This document shows positions 1-13,200 of a DNA stretch of 64,000 nucleotides, piece after piece. The notes under the pieces were generated by a model. That model did not search any database. It had not been told where the DNA came from and saw nothing but the letters and a program-made list of their open reading frames with translations. Position numbers and translations under genes: made by a program. The stretch is from positions 197,267 to 261,266 of the forward strand of contig NW_019091631.1 of the NCBI RefSeq assembly GCF_001949145.1, read 5' to 3'. This DNA comes from Acanthaster planci (taxonomy: Eukaryota > Echinodermata > Asteroidea > Valvatida > Acanthasteridae). Positions within the stretch are counted from its first letter, which is position 1. Every line of letters begins with the position of its first letter.

Positions 1-44
1 CTGGAAGTTGGACCACTCACTAATAAGTGGCAGACAAAGAGAGT

Positions 45-108
45 AAAAGGGGGTGCTTCAAACTTCTGATTGCTCTAAAAGGGGGTGCTTCAAACTTCTG
101 ATTGCTCT
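45..108. repeat. Perfect 32-bp tandem duplication
   Basis: Bases 45-76 and 77-108 are identical and directly adjacent. This may be a real micro-duplication or an assembly error at a read join; the sequence alone cannot tell. No coding meaning is seen. Confidence 0.9.
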
Positions 109-3100
109 TGTTCACAGCGGTGTAACTGGGACAACCCTTGCAGGGGGGCACTGTCTGGGCCCCTTATTTTCTGGAAGGGGCACCTTATGGGTTTGGTCAC
201 AGTTAAAACATTGACCAAGGTGGACTGTCACCAGATTTTTTCCTTCCCTAATTTCGGGGGAAGGGGAGGGAGGGGCACCGGCCTCAAGTGAAAGGGGGGT
301 CCCATGCCCCCATCTTAATTATGCCACTGCTTGTTGATTGTGCCTAATCATTATCTAGAAAATCTGTGCAGATTGCAAGAAAATTTGGCCCTTCCACAGG
401 GATGGCAGCTACATTGTCTCTCTCAGCTGAAAGTATCCTCACTATGCAGCTGATTTGAATCCGTCAAGGAAACACTGAAAGCATCTTACACCGTAAAACA
501 CCCAATACGTATGAGGTGATTTTGTGCCTTATTTTCTGAAGGGGTATTGAAAAGCCCTTTTTGTGTGATGCCAAAAAAAATCAAAAGGCTTGGGAAATTT
601 TCTAATACTTGTGCAATCTTACAAACAGTGCCAAGATGTGTGACAGATAGTAAAAACCAGTTTCACGTCTTGGAACTTCATCCTGTAGGTCCTTTATGCT
701 ACGATCAAACAACTAGCCCCTGTTTGTTCAGAGGTCATTTGGTCTTCTGCTGTCTCACTTTGTCCACCATTAAGCCTGCAGCTCAATAGAGTGAGTCACT
801 TTTTTATCAAAATATTGGTTTTTGAGGTGGAAATATTGGTGCTTGTGGTTCCAAGAGATACATGTAACCAGCTGTAAAGAAATAAAGGGGTTCCTGTATG
901 TACATGCACAGTGCACACACACAAGATTGGTTGCTGTTTTTTCTTTCATGAAAGTAAAGGAAAGAACAGAATTGAGCAGAATTTTTCAGGTAAACAAAGT
1001 GTAATTTTTGGGGGGGTCATTTAGGACTGTGATTTGCCCACAGTGAAATGGAAGACTTCCTTCCTCATAAACAAATCGGTTCTGACTGGTAACTGTCTTT
1101 TATGGAATGAATTAACAGAATTCCTGGGGTGGTTAGAGCACTGCTGGACAACACCGTCTGCCTTAGGGTCCGGAACCAGGGTATTTGCAGAAATGATTTC
1201 GAGGGGCTTATGCAGTGTAACAAAAGTAGCGGTTGGCCAACAATTCCCTGCCTCCTACTTGGTGCTTGTCTTGGCGGCTTATTGAAGGCCGGAGTTGAGG
1301 GTTGGGACACATTGTCTTCTGTAACCAGACTCCTTGGTGGTCTGAGGATGTTGTGACAGTTTGGACCATGGGTTTGGACCCACTCTCATTGATAAAAACG
1401 AATGAGTCCGCCCCATGGCATTCAATCAAACTCACAGTCAGCTGTCCTGGGCTTTTATGGTAGTGATTGTTCAATTGCAGAAATTGTGTCCTCTTAAGAA
1501 CTTCCTGGCTTGTTCTCAGCACTAATTGCTTTTGACTGGTGAGGTTGCTCAGGAACCCACAAAGTGACAAAAGCCCAATGACAAATTTAACACTGGTGCT
1601 CTAATCATTCTGGGATCAGGAGGAATAAACAACTGTTACATCTTATCTCATGACTAAACTTTCCTTACAGGTTGGTCAATTATTAAGTGCCTCCTGAGGA
1701 GGGGATGTCTGTACTGGGACAACTTCCAGTGGAGGTTAAAGCAGACTCTCCATGCTAGACACTAGTTGGACAGTGTGTATGAATAAGTCTTAACGAAGGA
1801 CGAAGTTTGTAATGGTAAATTTGGATACATTTTATTTTCCCTTTCAGAGTTTATTTTGTTCAAGGGAAAATTGTGTGACTTCTACCACCTACACAGAATT
1901 TGGGGGTTGTTGGATATAAGTATGTTTTAAAGGAAATCAGGGGGCAGATCAAGTCAATAGCACGTGAAAGGCAAACAGAATAATAACCACAGAAAAATGT
2001 GGTATTGTACAGTAATGCTTTGTTCACCTTGTGACAGAAAAACTAGGAGAAAGAATGAGATCAGACATTTCAACCCTGACATACATCTTGAGGTTTGAAA
2101 AGAGAGAGGGAAAGATGACTCAGTGAAGAAGAATGACAACAAACAAGCCAGCAAGGCCAGACTTCATAAAGTGGAAATCCAGGGTTGTAATGGAGATACC
2201 CCCCCCCAGCCATAAACTAACCCACAATAATATTGTTCCTACACCATTTGGACTTTCATTCTGGAAACATGAAGGGGTGAGCTGAACTTTTTTGTTCAAA
2301 TTTCCTCCCTAGTCCCATAAACAATTGTTGAAAAAGATACATTTTTGGGGGAGATGTGTGCAGTTGAGGTTGAGTTGTTTTGTCATATACTTGGAAAGAA
2401 GGAAATTCTGTTCTGAGGGGAAAATGAATCAAATTTTTTTAAATTTCTGTTGTGGTTTCAAGATAGACCCAGAGGTTCTGTGTTTGACAGGTGCGTGGTT
2501 CTTGTTCCTTGTGAACCCACAAAGTTATTTATTACTATACAGTTGATCTCACTCATTCACCTGTATAATGTTTCCTATCCTGAGTTTTGTAGTACACAAA
2601 AGTAATTTCAGAAAGAGGACTTCTTGTTAAAAATTGTTTACTTTAAAAGATATTTTTACCTTGAGGACCGACTATGAGTACTTTCATTTCAGTGTCATCC
2701 TCTATAGTCTAGGTATGTTAAGTGGTCTCTTGAGGATGGATTTGAAGGAATTCATCAGATTCTGGAAGTCAGAAAGACAATTTTGACAGGGATTGATATG
2801 CTGACTTTCCATTTGAAACTGTTGAGTTTTGAGAAATGGCACACCCAGAAGGACCTCATGCCAACACCTGAAGTACATTCACTAGTGTAATATATGTTGT
2901 GGTATTAGTCCATCCTGTATATCTTTATCACTGATACTACATGTATGCATACACATAGCATTGTGTTATTGAATGCATGGCTGGTTTGAGTGTATGGAGG
3001 AAGATTTTTTATCTCACAGTTGTTTGCAGTTCTTCTAATCTATACAGAGGTGAGTGTGATAATATATGCTGTTTGCACACGTTTAATTGTTTTGCCATGA

Positions 3101-4099
3101 CTAACCAGACGGATTGCTGGACACATGAATTTGATTGAATGACTGTCATTCATTTGTTTGTTTCTCTTAGTTTATGCCATTTTATGTTAAGTATGAATGC
3201 AGAAGATTTTTGGAAGTGACTGTTGTTTTGGATTTTGTTCCATTCTAGCAGTTGTTAGGTCTGAGTGCTAGGCCTAATATGCCTCCAGCATATACATGTA
3301 AATCCATGTGCAACTTTAACTCCAGATAGCAGAATCTGATAAAGACTGATATTCACCCTGGTGGTCATTGCCCTGTCTCCTATCACTTTACAATTTACCC
3401 CTCAAAATCCAAACATTTCCCACTCTCTAACCATTCGACCAGCCCTCAGAGGATTCTTTTTTCCCTAGAGCATCAACAAAAGCAGACAGACATCTCTATT
3501 GATGCTGCTTCAGACAAAGAAGTACAAACAAAAAGAAAGAGAGAGCTACCCTAGATTTCTTGTATTCCTCCTGCCTGGGCAACAACCGAAACCCTTTCCT
3601 AATGCTCTTTGCAGGATGACCTGTTCTGACCCTACAGATAACTTCTTAGCTTTGACAAAAGCACGTTTTGTTCATTCCAGCGCTAGCCCCCTGTGGTTTG
3701 ACTTCCTATGCAAATTGCTGCATGCTTTTCCCCCTTGTTGCAGAGAAGGGAGGAGTTAGTATTATGGAGCTGTGGTATCTGTCAGTCCCACACTCCTAAA
3801 GGTCACAGGGCTGGTGGTTTGTAACAACTGAAAAAAGTATTAAAAAAGGCTTTTTAAAAAGTCCTGACAACTGCCAGAAAGCTGTAATTTTAGAATCTGG
3901 GAAAGATGTGTCCATCAAGCATACTACTGTGCATCTGAGGGGACTGTTCTGTTTTGTTTGAGTTTCGATTTTTATGAAAGCGGTGTTCGATTTGCCTGAA
4001 ACTACTTTCAAGGGTTGCAATTCCTATATTCAGTGAATTAAGAGTAGAGGACAACTTAATCCCTAGCATGGCAGCATTGTCGTGTTGGACTGACATTCT

Positions 4100-4460
4100 A
4101 ATAAGCCACTTGCGAGTTAAATTTGAATAAAATCTGGTACACTGTGTTACCTGATTGCACAGAAACGTAACAATTTGAATTCACCAGACTAAAGACACTG
4201 TTACTATACGTCATGATTCGTGGCAAGCTTTTGCATAGCGACCACCATCTCTGGAATAGACTGATTCCTTTGTGTCGTTCTTATCCATTGAGAACAGTGT
4301 ATTGTTGCAAGGTGTCTCTTATGCCTAAGCAAAAGCTTACCTCGAATCACGAGGTATAGCAACAGTAGTTTTAGTATGGAGAATTCAAGCTATGTTCATG
4401 TGAATGTAAAGAACTTAGTGTACCAGATTTTATTCAAATTTAACTCGCAAATGGTTTATT
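4100..4460. mobile_element. Foldback/MITE-like element, 361 bp, near full-length palindrome
   Basis: The ends are inverted copies of about 43 bp. The core 32 bp (4111-4142 against 4418-4449) are perfectly [13 protein letters not shown]. Inward pairing continues imperfectly: a GAATTC, an ACTAAA/TTTAGT pair, CTATAC/GTATAG and CAAGCTTTTGC/GCAAAAGCTT occur at mirrored positions. There is no open frame of useful length, so it is non-autonomous. I could not identify a clear target-site duplication. Confidence 0.75.
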
Positions 4461-4593
4461 GCATCGCAGTGGTTAAATTGTGTGTATATGGATAACACAA
4501 ACTTTGGCAATAGCATTCAAGTGCCAGTCCAGAGTCTGGAATGTTCTTGATCTCTCTGTGGTCTTTTTTGTTGCTGGTGATGAGGTGTTACTG

Positions 4594-4790
4594 ATTCCTG
4601 GAGCTCATAGTCCCCAGCAGGTGTCGCAGTCTTAACATCTTTCCCAATAGGCTACAAGTTTTTTGCAACCTTCTTTTCCCTGCCACCACCCCTAATTCCT
4701 GGAGCCCACAGTCCTCAGCAGGTGTCACAGTCTTATCTTCTTCCCTAATAGGCTACAAGTTTGTGCAACCTTCTTTTCCTTGCCACTCCT
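4594..4790. repeat. Imperfect tandem duplication, unit about 101 bp
   Basis: The segment starting ATTCCTGGAGC at 4594 recurs at 4695. The two copies share the same order of landmarks: CAGCAGGTGTC, CAGTCTTA, CCCAATAGGCTACAAG or its variant, and GCAACCTTCTTTTCC. They differ by scattered substitutions and small indels, so the duplication is not very recent. No coding potential is seen. Confidence 0.8.
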
Positions 4791-7700
4791 CTTTGCTAGT
4801 CCGCCCTGGCCATCGATGCTGGAATGACTTTCAAAGTGGGAGGGGGGGCAGTTGTTAGTCCATCAGGCATCAGTCACTAATAGACGGATCCATGAAGAAC
4901 CCCTCCCCGCATTGTGTTCTGACTAAGAGTTGGGGGAATGCCTCCCAGTTGAATAAGTAAGAGGTTGGGGGCACTGGCCCCCTCATAGTTTACCACCTGT
5001 GCTGGCCATGAAAAATGTCCTCCCCATACATCTTGAAGACTCTAGAAAATAAAACACCACAAGGAAGCAGCACTTTGCTTGTCAAAAGTCTCAAATGTCT
5101 TCCAAATGAAAGTGACCCATTTGCTAGTCTGTATTTCCCCGATCCCAGTCCAGAGATCCTATCTCAGTTGTAACACTTTCCTTGGAGTTGTTTTGAAACA
5201 TGGAAGTGATCAACCTGATGTTACTTTAGGGGAGGGAAAATGTAGAATGAGTATCTTTTGTCTGATTTGTTATTCCTTAGTCTGAATTTGGAACCCTGCT
5301 GGCAGTGGAGTATACCTGTACTGAGCACATCAATACAATTCTGTACAAAACATCAGAAGTTACACTGAGCGAACTGTTTTCTACAACTGATATAATCCTG
5401 TATGCCCAGAGGTCCTGATGTAGATATCATTGTGGAAGAACTATTACACTTACATATGACCTACATATGACCTACACAGGATTTTGACTTGGGCTGCAGT
5501 TTGTGCGTTACCAAGGGCACTTGATTGTAAATTGTGGAATGATGTATTGAAATGAAAGTTGTTTTTTAACCATAACTTTTGAAGAAGAGAACTTTTGAGT
5601 GCGGGAAGATATTTAGAAAATCTTTCAGGTGTTTGTTGGAGTTTGAGAAAGGGAAATTTCTGCTCAACAAATTTTCAAATGTTATGTATTTCATGCCCCA
5701 TTTCAGATAAGCTTCCAAAACAAGCATGCACGACAGATCCAATTCACTCCTTCAGTAGTGTTTTGCAAGCTAAGTGGTTTTGTCATGCCTCTGTGGTTGC
5801 CAAGAATATTTGGTCACAGAGCTGTCAGGTTTCCACTGGGAGATTCAAAAATGCACCAACTCTGTCCTGTATACATACTTCAATCATCTCCCCAATCAAC
5901 AGGTGTGTAGTTTAAACACACTGCAATTTACACAGGTGTGTAATAATGAGTTTTTAATTTATTTACAGGAGAAAAAAAAGGTGCAAAGGGTTATCTGGGG
6001 TTGTGCTTACATAAACCATCACCCCTCAGTGGGCTGATGCTTTTCAGAAATAGGCCATTGACTCCAGAGGATACCTGCAACAGAAGTGGAACAAGTGGTT
6101 TCTACTTTACTAGATACATAAAAATGGACTGCTCAACTGGATCTCCATGCTTACCAAGGAGCTTTTAAAATTGAGGGTTAATGTTTTTGTGCCCCCCCAT
6201 CTCAGTTTTGGAATTGGTAGAACAAGAAAGGAATATCACTGTACAGTGGTCACAGACGGGAGAGTACTGAAGATGAAGAGTGCAGCAGGAAGTGAGAATA
6301 GACATCTTACAGATCTAAGGTCCAGAATTGGGCCATAGGGCAGGACAGATTTATCCATGATCAGCAAATCACTTCTTTTTCCAAATGACATTGATAAATC
6401 CCCTGTCAAGTGTGATAAATTTAATAAATGACAAAGTGGAGACCATATAAAGAGATTAGAAAGGTGATAATTCTGTCATTAGGGAGATTGTAAACTGTGG
6501 TTTGTACAGCACCATGGAGGACCTTGGCATAGATAGGATGTCTTCTAAAGTTATGGCTTCGGCTTGAATTAATTGGCACATTGCTGGCTAGCAGCTACTG
6601 TTAATTCCCACATGTGAGTTTGTGTTGAGTCTCAGCCACAGTCAGTTTATTTCAACATGGCCATAGAGAAACTTGTGTGGCAACCTGACCTCATAAGCAT
6701 GTACATTTAGTAGGACAGGTGACGTCCTCCGGATGCTTCTTCAATTAATTTCAGTGGTTGCCATACACCATGCTTGTTCTTGCCTGCCTGTTACCTGATT
6801 GGTCAAGCTTTCAAGTGGGTGCACATGCCTCTTGCAGTTCCCCTATGTGTGCATTTCGATTTGTATTTGGAGTTCATCCCACTTCACAGGCCATTTCTTT
6901 TATTTCGGCAAGACCAAAGGGGCAGATTCTAAATCCACCTGTGCTGTAGCACTGCAAGCCTTTGGGTGTGGCAAGCATCAGGAAATTGTTTGCGTATATG
7001 TATGCCATTCGCGCACAAGGCATAACTTATAAATTTGTCAACAGTTGTGCATTCACTTTGCCTATGTGGCACTGTGAACTGTTTATGAACAAACCCATCT
7101 TCACAGGCTCTGTGACACCGACACCAAAAGGTTGAATTCACCTTGAAAGTGGTCAGGGCTGTTCTGATACATTGGAACCAGTGCAATACTTGTTTTTTTC
7201 TGCATTATTGGGATATTTTCTTGGGTTAACTTTTTCAGCCACTAATGCTTTTTCCCTTGGGAAAAGCCTCTCCAAAACCCATGCACTACATCTGAATTCA
7301 TTGACTCATGATTGCTAGATTAGACCCCTGTGTGATTGATGGAGTTTGTAGAATTCAGGAATGTGAAAAAAATCCATTATTGTGGTCAACATGTTTACTG
7401 GTGTAAAACGGGAGTGTTTCCTTTTTGTAAAAATGGAGGGATGTGATGAGAATTAACTTGTAAAGATTAAGAGATTTAAATGTCAGTTTTTCAGTCCATT
7501 TAACCCACTCATCAAATTTGATAGTAAATCCCAACCGCAGTTTCAGTATGGCTGAGTACAGAAATCATCCTTTGTTGTACTGACATTCTCAGCCTTCAGT
7601 TTCTTGTGGTGGGGAGAGAAATTCTGAGACTCTAAAAATGGCACTTTGTTGACTGAAATCCAGTTTGGTTAATGTATTTTGTGACCTTTATGAAAGATCA

Positions 7701-9417
7701 AGGAATTAGCTAGGGAAACACTCTCTGTGTTGTCCCTGACATCTTGATTCCTACTGTAGGTGTTGTAAACTCCTGAGAATAAACAGATTGGTTGTAATTG
7801 TATGCTCGTTTATGGGTGCCTTTGACAGCAGAGATGTACTGGAAGCAAGATTCAGTCTACTCAGAAGTAGGGGTCGAGGTCGGACAATCATTACTTTATT
7901 ATGGGTTCTGACACGAATTAAGAAGGGGACTTTTCCTCAAAGTTTGTAAACTTTTTTTGAGTTACCTCCAGCTGTTATTTGGTGATGCATAGATGTGTAA
8001 CAGCTTGTCCTGTCCTAAGTTATTATCTTTGTTGTTAGTTTTTTGTAATTGGCGGGCAGTAACTTTAGTTAGAAATGCTGTACACATTTTCCTGCAAATT
8101 AAATAGTTCTCGTTAGACTTGATGGGAATGTCAGCCACATGTGTACATGTGGTTCCAATTCTTCATCTTACTCCTTTCCATGCTTTGATTGGGTTTCATT
8201 GTCTTAGCTGTAGAGTTAGTCATTGACTTGAAGTCTCAGCACTTTTTTTCATTTAGTTGCTCTCTTTTTTAATGAAAGCATGAATTTTGATTGTAGGTTT
8301 TGGCACATAGGTTATGATGATAAACAGATTGGTTGCTGTCATGTATGTAGGGTGAACTGAGATGTTGAGCCTTGGCTTTGAATCATTTTGGGAGGAATGA
8401 AGTTTCTGGTGGTGATTTCAACAATTTCTGGTTCAGTTTTATCAAGTAGTGAATCATCTCGCCTACTGAACTAGACCACTCACAAATCAGCTGCGTGTGT
8501 CGGCCCAGAACTCCAAATATAGATTTACAGCAGGTGCAGAGGATTTTTTTTAGAGAGGGGGTGCTGTGAGTAAGGCACAGTGTACCATACCACTTGCTTG
8601 TGCCTTTGCATATCTTCGGGGCTTACCTTGCATGTCACAAGTTAACCCCGCACCAACAGTATCACAGTCCAGCAGCAAATGCACGCCATGGTTGGTAGCA
8701 TAGAGTGAGTTTGCTGATAACCCAGAAATTGGGCAATAATTTAAAGAGGTTTGGAAAAAATATGGGTCAGAGGATGAATTATAGCACTGTTAGAGGTGTC
8801 AACAAAGGTTACACCTGCTTTATTGAAATTTTGTAGGTCGTCAGTACACTAAGCCCATCCAAGGGGCAAAGAAATATTATTTTGTTATTGTATGGGATTT
8901 TTGTTGTTTTGGTGGAAGTCACAACTGTCTAATATTGGCATGTTTCAGGAGATTTTATTGCCAATAGAGACTTCAAAACAGGTTTGGATTCCAATCAGTT
9001 TCTATCAAATGCAAATTTGCAGAATGTTTTTGTACCCCTTGTCAGAGTTGAGTTATTGAGGCTGCTTTCCAGATTTAATCACATGGTTGATGAAAAGTGA
9101 AATGCAAATTTGGGTGGTTTGTTGTCGAAATGAATCTCCGGCTTTAGCTAATGTGATTTCTACGTTAATGTTACTTTGAAACTTAAGTGCAACATAGCAG
9201 CAAATTGTACCCGTGTGTGGAAATGACATCATCAAAAGCAAAATCATAAGCACCAATATCTCACCGTCTGCTGGAATTCAGGGCCTCCTCTGCCTGGCAG
9301 GACCGTTGAATGGACGTTGTTCTTCCTTTTTTATTCTGATGGTATACTTTTCAGTGAGAAATATTGTTTTTGTAAAGTTATATCAGTCTTTCCGAACGAT
9401 GTTTTATTATTTGTAGA

Positions 9418-9454
9418 TATAGTAATAAGCCTTGTACACAAGGCTTATTCTATA
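9418..9454. repeat. Tight inverted repeat (hairpin), 2-nt loop
   Basis: Arms 9424-9435 and 9438-9449 are perfectly [13 protein letters not shown] over 12 bp around the dinucleotide AC. Pairing extends to 9418 and 9454 with a single-base bulge. It lies about 620 bp before the first exon. It could be a slipped palindrome or the remnant of an element terminus; no terminator role applies in this eukaryotic setting. Confidence 0.7.
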
Positions 9455-10073
9455 GCAGGGGTGGTATTTCTCAGCTTCTTAGCTGATTTCAGCTTTTTTT
9501 GTTTAGGATTTCAGCTTTTGTTTTCCTCACTGGCTGTGTACAAAAGTAAAGGAGATTTTCACAGTTCAGCTTCTTTATGCCTTTTTTCAGCTGTTATTGA
9601 GTTATTTTTATCATTGGTCACCCCTGAGTATGTCAAATCTACTCAAAATTTGATTTCTGATATTTTGATTATTGAAAAATCTGATATGGACAAACTCTAA
9701 GTCAGCAGTCAAAGTGCCTACAGCACTATGTACATGTACCTGTAAAAAGGATATTTTATAGACAATTGGGGATATGCATATTTAGGTATGACTGTCATCA
9801 CATCAATCTGATTCTATTTGTTGCTCAACTGTTGCTGATTTCCAGTTCTTCTGGATGATATTGAAGTGTGCTGACACTTGTTTAGCACCATTTGTGTATG
9901 CTGCTTCCCCGCTCTTCGTGTGTTCTCGGTGTGGGAGAAGGGAGAAGGGAACATTTTGCAAGGCTGCTTTGCACAAGCATTTGTCAGAAGCTTTTTCAAT
10001 TCATGAACTGTCCAAAATTTTCAAATTCACTGTGATTTAACCATGACAACGTCCTTCTCTGTTTGTCGTGCAG

Positions 10074-10221
10074 ATTCCACAAATGATGTGCCGGGGCCGC
10101 ATAGTTTTCATCATCGAAAGCGTCACCATGGCAACAGGAGGCATTTTCATTCTGAGGATGCCAGAACCGCAAACACATTAGCTGCACAACTCCATCAGAT
10201 GCACCAACGAATTAGCAAAAG
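10074..10221 (+). CDS. ADAMTS9: Exon 1 in window: C-terminal prodomain segment
   Basis: The acceptor is TCGTGCAG at 10066-10073; the donor after 10221 is GTAGTG. The exon enters with two bases of a split codon and leaves with AG, completed by T in the next exon to give Ser. It encodes about 49 residues, very rich in His and Arg ([15 protein letters not shown]), then a helical-looking Ala/Gln/His stretch ending QRISK. Basic clusters just upstream of the mature protease are usual in ADAMTS prodomains. The assignment rests on the clean splice to the next exon, because this stretch is poorly conserved in the family. Confidence 0.75.
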
Positions 10222-13200
10222 GTAGTGTATCTCAATGGTAGATTCACCGGGACATTTAAAAAGAGAGAAATTCTGGTAATTTAACAAACAGTTAACACTA
10301 AGTTTGGCAGAAAATTCAAGAAAGGTTTTTTATATATCTTGGCTTTGGAGAGAAGTCAGACCAATTTATTTTCATTTGCTTGCAGTATTAAACAAGAAGA
10401 CAACAACAGCAGCAAGGCTATGTCAGATTCAGTAGCAGGTGATTCACATAGAAGAGAGAAACGGTTTATATCCTACACACGCCATGTGGAGTTGATGGTG
10501 GTGGCTGATAGTAAAATGTTGAACCATCATGGTGAAAACGTGGAGCATTATCTCCTCACACTAGTCGCCTTGGTAAGTCAGGACCCAAGACTTCACATTT
10601 GAACTTCCCTTCACAGTGTAGTGCTTCTGTATCTTGACAAGTGATCATCACTCCTTGTAATTCATGTAATCTTGATTTGAGTCACATAGCCCAAGGCCAG
10701 TTGACTAGGAAAATTAAAAGTTGCTTTTAATGGAAGGAAAAATAATTTGTGTTTCACCTTGGAGTTCAAATCCTCTTTCTATCTCAGGGAGACAGTGTCA
10801 TAGATTTTATATTGAAACTTTTGTTGTCAAAATCTATGCTCAGCTAGGTACTCTTTTGTTTTAGAATGCTAACTTATATTGATTGCCCCCAAAAATGTTT
10901 TTAAAAAATGGAAACTTTGACAGTGTCATTGAAAAATAAAGTTCCCATTATGTGCACAATTCCCTGAAGACCAAATCAAGAGAAACAAGTCTGTAACCTA
11001 GACTCCCTTGTATCAACCCCTCCAGGCTTCCAATATCCCAATACCTGTAAAATAAATACCGGATCCTGACCATGGCAAAACAAACAGAAGCCCATGTGTA
11101 CAAACAGAGATTTTGTGCTGCAGCTTGTGGACTGTGTCTACTCTCCTTCCAGTCCACAAAAGATTCCTTGTAATAGCCCGTGTATTTCGAAGCCTGGGTT
11201 AGGTGACTGACACCGTAATGCCCTAGGATAAGCTAAGAAACAGGGTGGAATTGATGGAAAGTTGACTTGGCTTGCTGTTTTCCTGCCTTTCATAGCTGTC
11301 ACCAGGGCAACTTCATACCCACACACTGAACATATAAGTCTTTCCTTCCTTCTGGGTTTGGACTGTGGTTCACTGGGGCACATCCCACTCATGGTATGCA
11401 TTTTTGGTTTATGCCAGCGTTAGCAGTACTTTCCCTTCGACAGAAAGAATTCGGGTACAAATGTGCTGCCCTGACCAACTTCTTTGACTGAGGTTCATAT
11501 CTTTACTTTGGTTAGCATGTTGTGTTTCTCGTGTTTTGTTTTTGTTTTTTGCTTTTCCTGACTCTTAATTTAAATTCTTATCAGAAGAAAACTTTAAGAT
11601 AGATTTACCACACAAGATAGGCCTTTGTTGCTGTCTTTATCTGTGGCATAAGTAGGAGTGTATGTTCTGTAGCAAATGCCTTTGACCTCCCAACTGCAGT
11701 AAAATGAGACAATCACAAGGCCAGTGCATCTTTGGGAAAATGGCAGAGGTTTTCACCTGAAAAAAAAAAGTTTGCTGTTCAGTTACAAGCACAAAAGGAT
11801 CCCTTCAAAGTATAGACCACCATTCTGTTTTACTTCTGCAGTGTCTTCGTGGAAGGAAATTGAGGGAAAAGAAATGGCACTTCACCCACACTGGCTTTGC
11901 TGTGTGAAGGGAAACTTTCCAACAGACAATCGGGGCAGATCCAGGATTTGTTTCCGGGAAGGGGGGGGAAGAGGGAATTTTGGACATGTTTGTTCATACA
12001 AGGGGTTACCTACATGTAGTTGTTGCCAGTGGTGAGGTCATTCAGTGCCTTCTGTTTTGTACCTTTACTGTGCTTGCAAATTAAGACCCTTAAATGGCTT
12101 ATGCCTTTATTGGGGTTTGTAGGCCCATAAAGAAACTGGAAAATGAGACCGGGAGCTGCTTCTGACTAGTGCCCAGAACTTGAATGGCAGCAGGTTGATT
12201 GACAGTGTGATACTTTGGATTTGGCCAATTGATACTTGTTCAAGAACTTGATACAGCTGATGAGAGAGTGATTGACATCTGTCTTACAAGTGTGGACGTC
12301 TCACAGGGCTGGTTATCATTTAAGAAAGTAAAAGCAAACTACATGTATCTAATTGACAGGGTTTTTTTTGTCACAGCTGTGATTTTAAGTCTGGATTTAT
12401 GTGGACAAGGTGAAGAACTTTCCATTATTTATTCCCATATGCATGTCTATGGCAGTAGTGTTGTCAAGTCTTTGTGGTTCCTTCCTAAGTCAATCAAAAG
12501 CCGTCCTGTGTCAAGTCAAGTCACAATTTTTTGAAGTGACCTGCAGTGAAGACATTCCTTTTGCACCCACTGGTGGCAAGCATTTCAACTTAAGATTTGA
12601 TTAGTGATGGACTTAAATACAATTATGGTCTTCAAGTGCTTGTTGCCATGGGTTATGAATGTTTCTACACACTTTCTGAAGAACACCATTTTCTTCAGGA
12701 TTTCTGACAACTTATGAAGTTCTCGTAAGTTTTAAAAAGCAAGTAAAGAACAAAATTTCCATGGGGGGACCAAAAGGTCTTCAGCTCAAAGGGCATCAGT
12801 CATAACAATTTTTCTTCGTTTCTTTTTGGATTTGTCTTGATTTATTCTTATTTACTTCAAAAATATTGTTTTATCCAAAGAGAAATATTTTGTTACTATT
12901 AGGAGTCTCATGGGAAAGAATAATACAGATCAGTTCCAACTCCGGGTTTCATTGCAGGCTGTAGTGTCATACTTGATTGATATGTCTGCTGGTAAAATCC
13001 GAAGTGTTGGTCAGACCTTTCAGGTGTGACAGCAGTGTTCGTTTTGAGATCTTCCGAGTTTATTCACCAGTTTTAACAAACCCTTAAATGAATTTCACAC
13101 AGGTAGAATACGGTAAGCTATGGTTGATGCCACATTCCTCTCCCTTTTCCTTTTCTTTCAGGTGAATAAAATATTCAAAGATCCCAGTATAGGAAATGAT

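Larger units (their letters stand above)
1..10073. other. Upstream non-coding region, probably an intron inside the prodomain region
   Basis: No open frame here resembles an ADAMTS prodomain or signal peptide, and no chain of exons could be built. The first recognised exon starts with the last two bases of a split codon, so at least one more exon lies to the left, most likely outside the window. What is seen is repeat content: a 32-bp tandem duplication (45-108), a 361-bp foldback element (4100-4460), a 101-bp tandem duplication (4594-4790), an 11-bp direct repeat (5451-5472) and a tight hairpin (9418-9454). Short open frames up to 127 codons (for example 9317-9700) show no family features and look like chance. 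Confidence 0.6.

Noticed and set aside
9317-9700. Plus-strand frame of 127 codons, hydrophobic and Phe/Leu rich, upstream of exon 1
   Set aside because: The hydrophobic look comes from T-rich DNA. It does not resemble an ADAMTS prodomain or signal peptide and spans the 9418-9454 hairpin.
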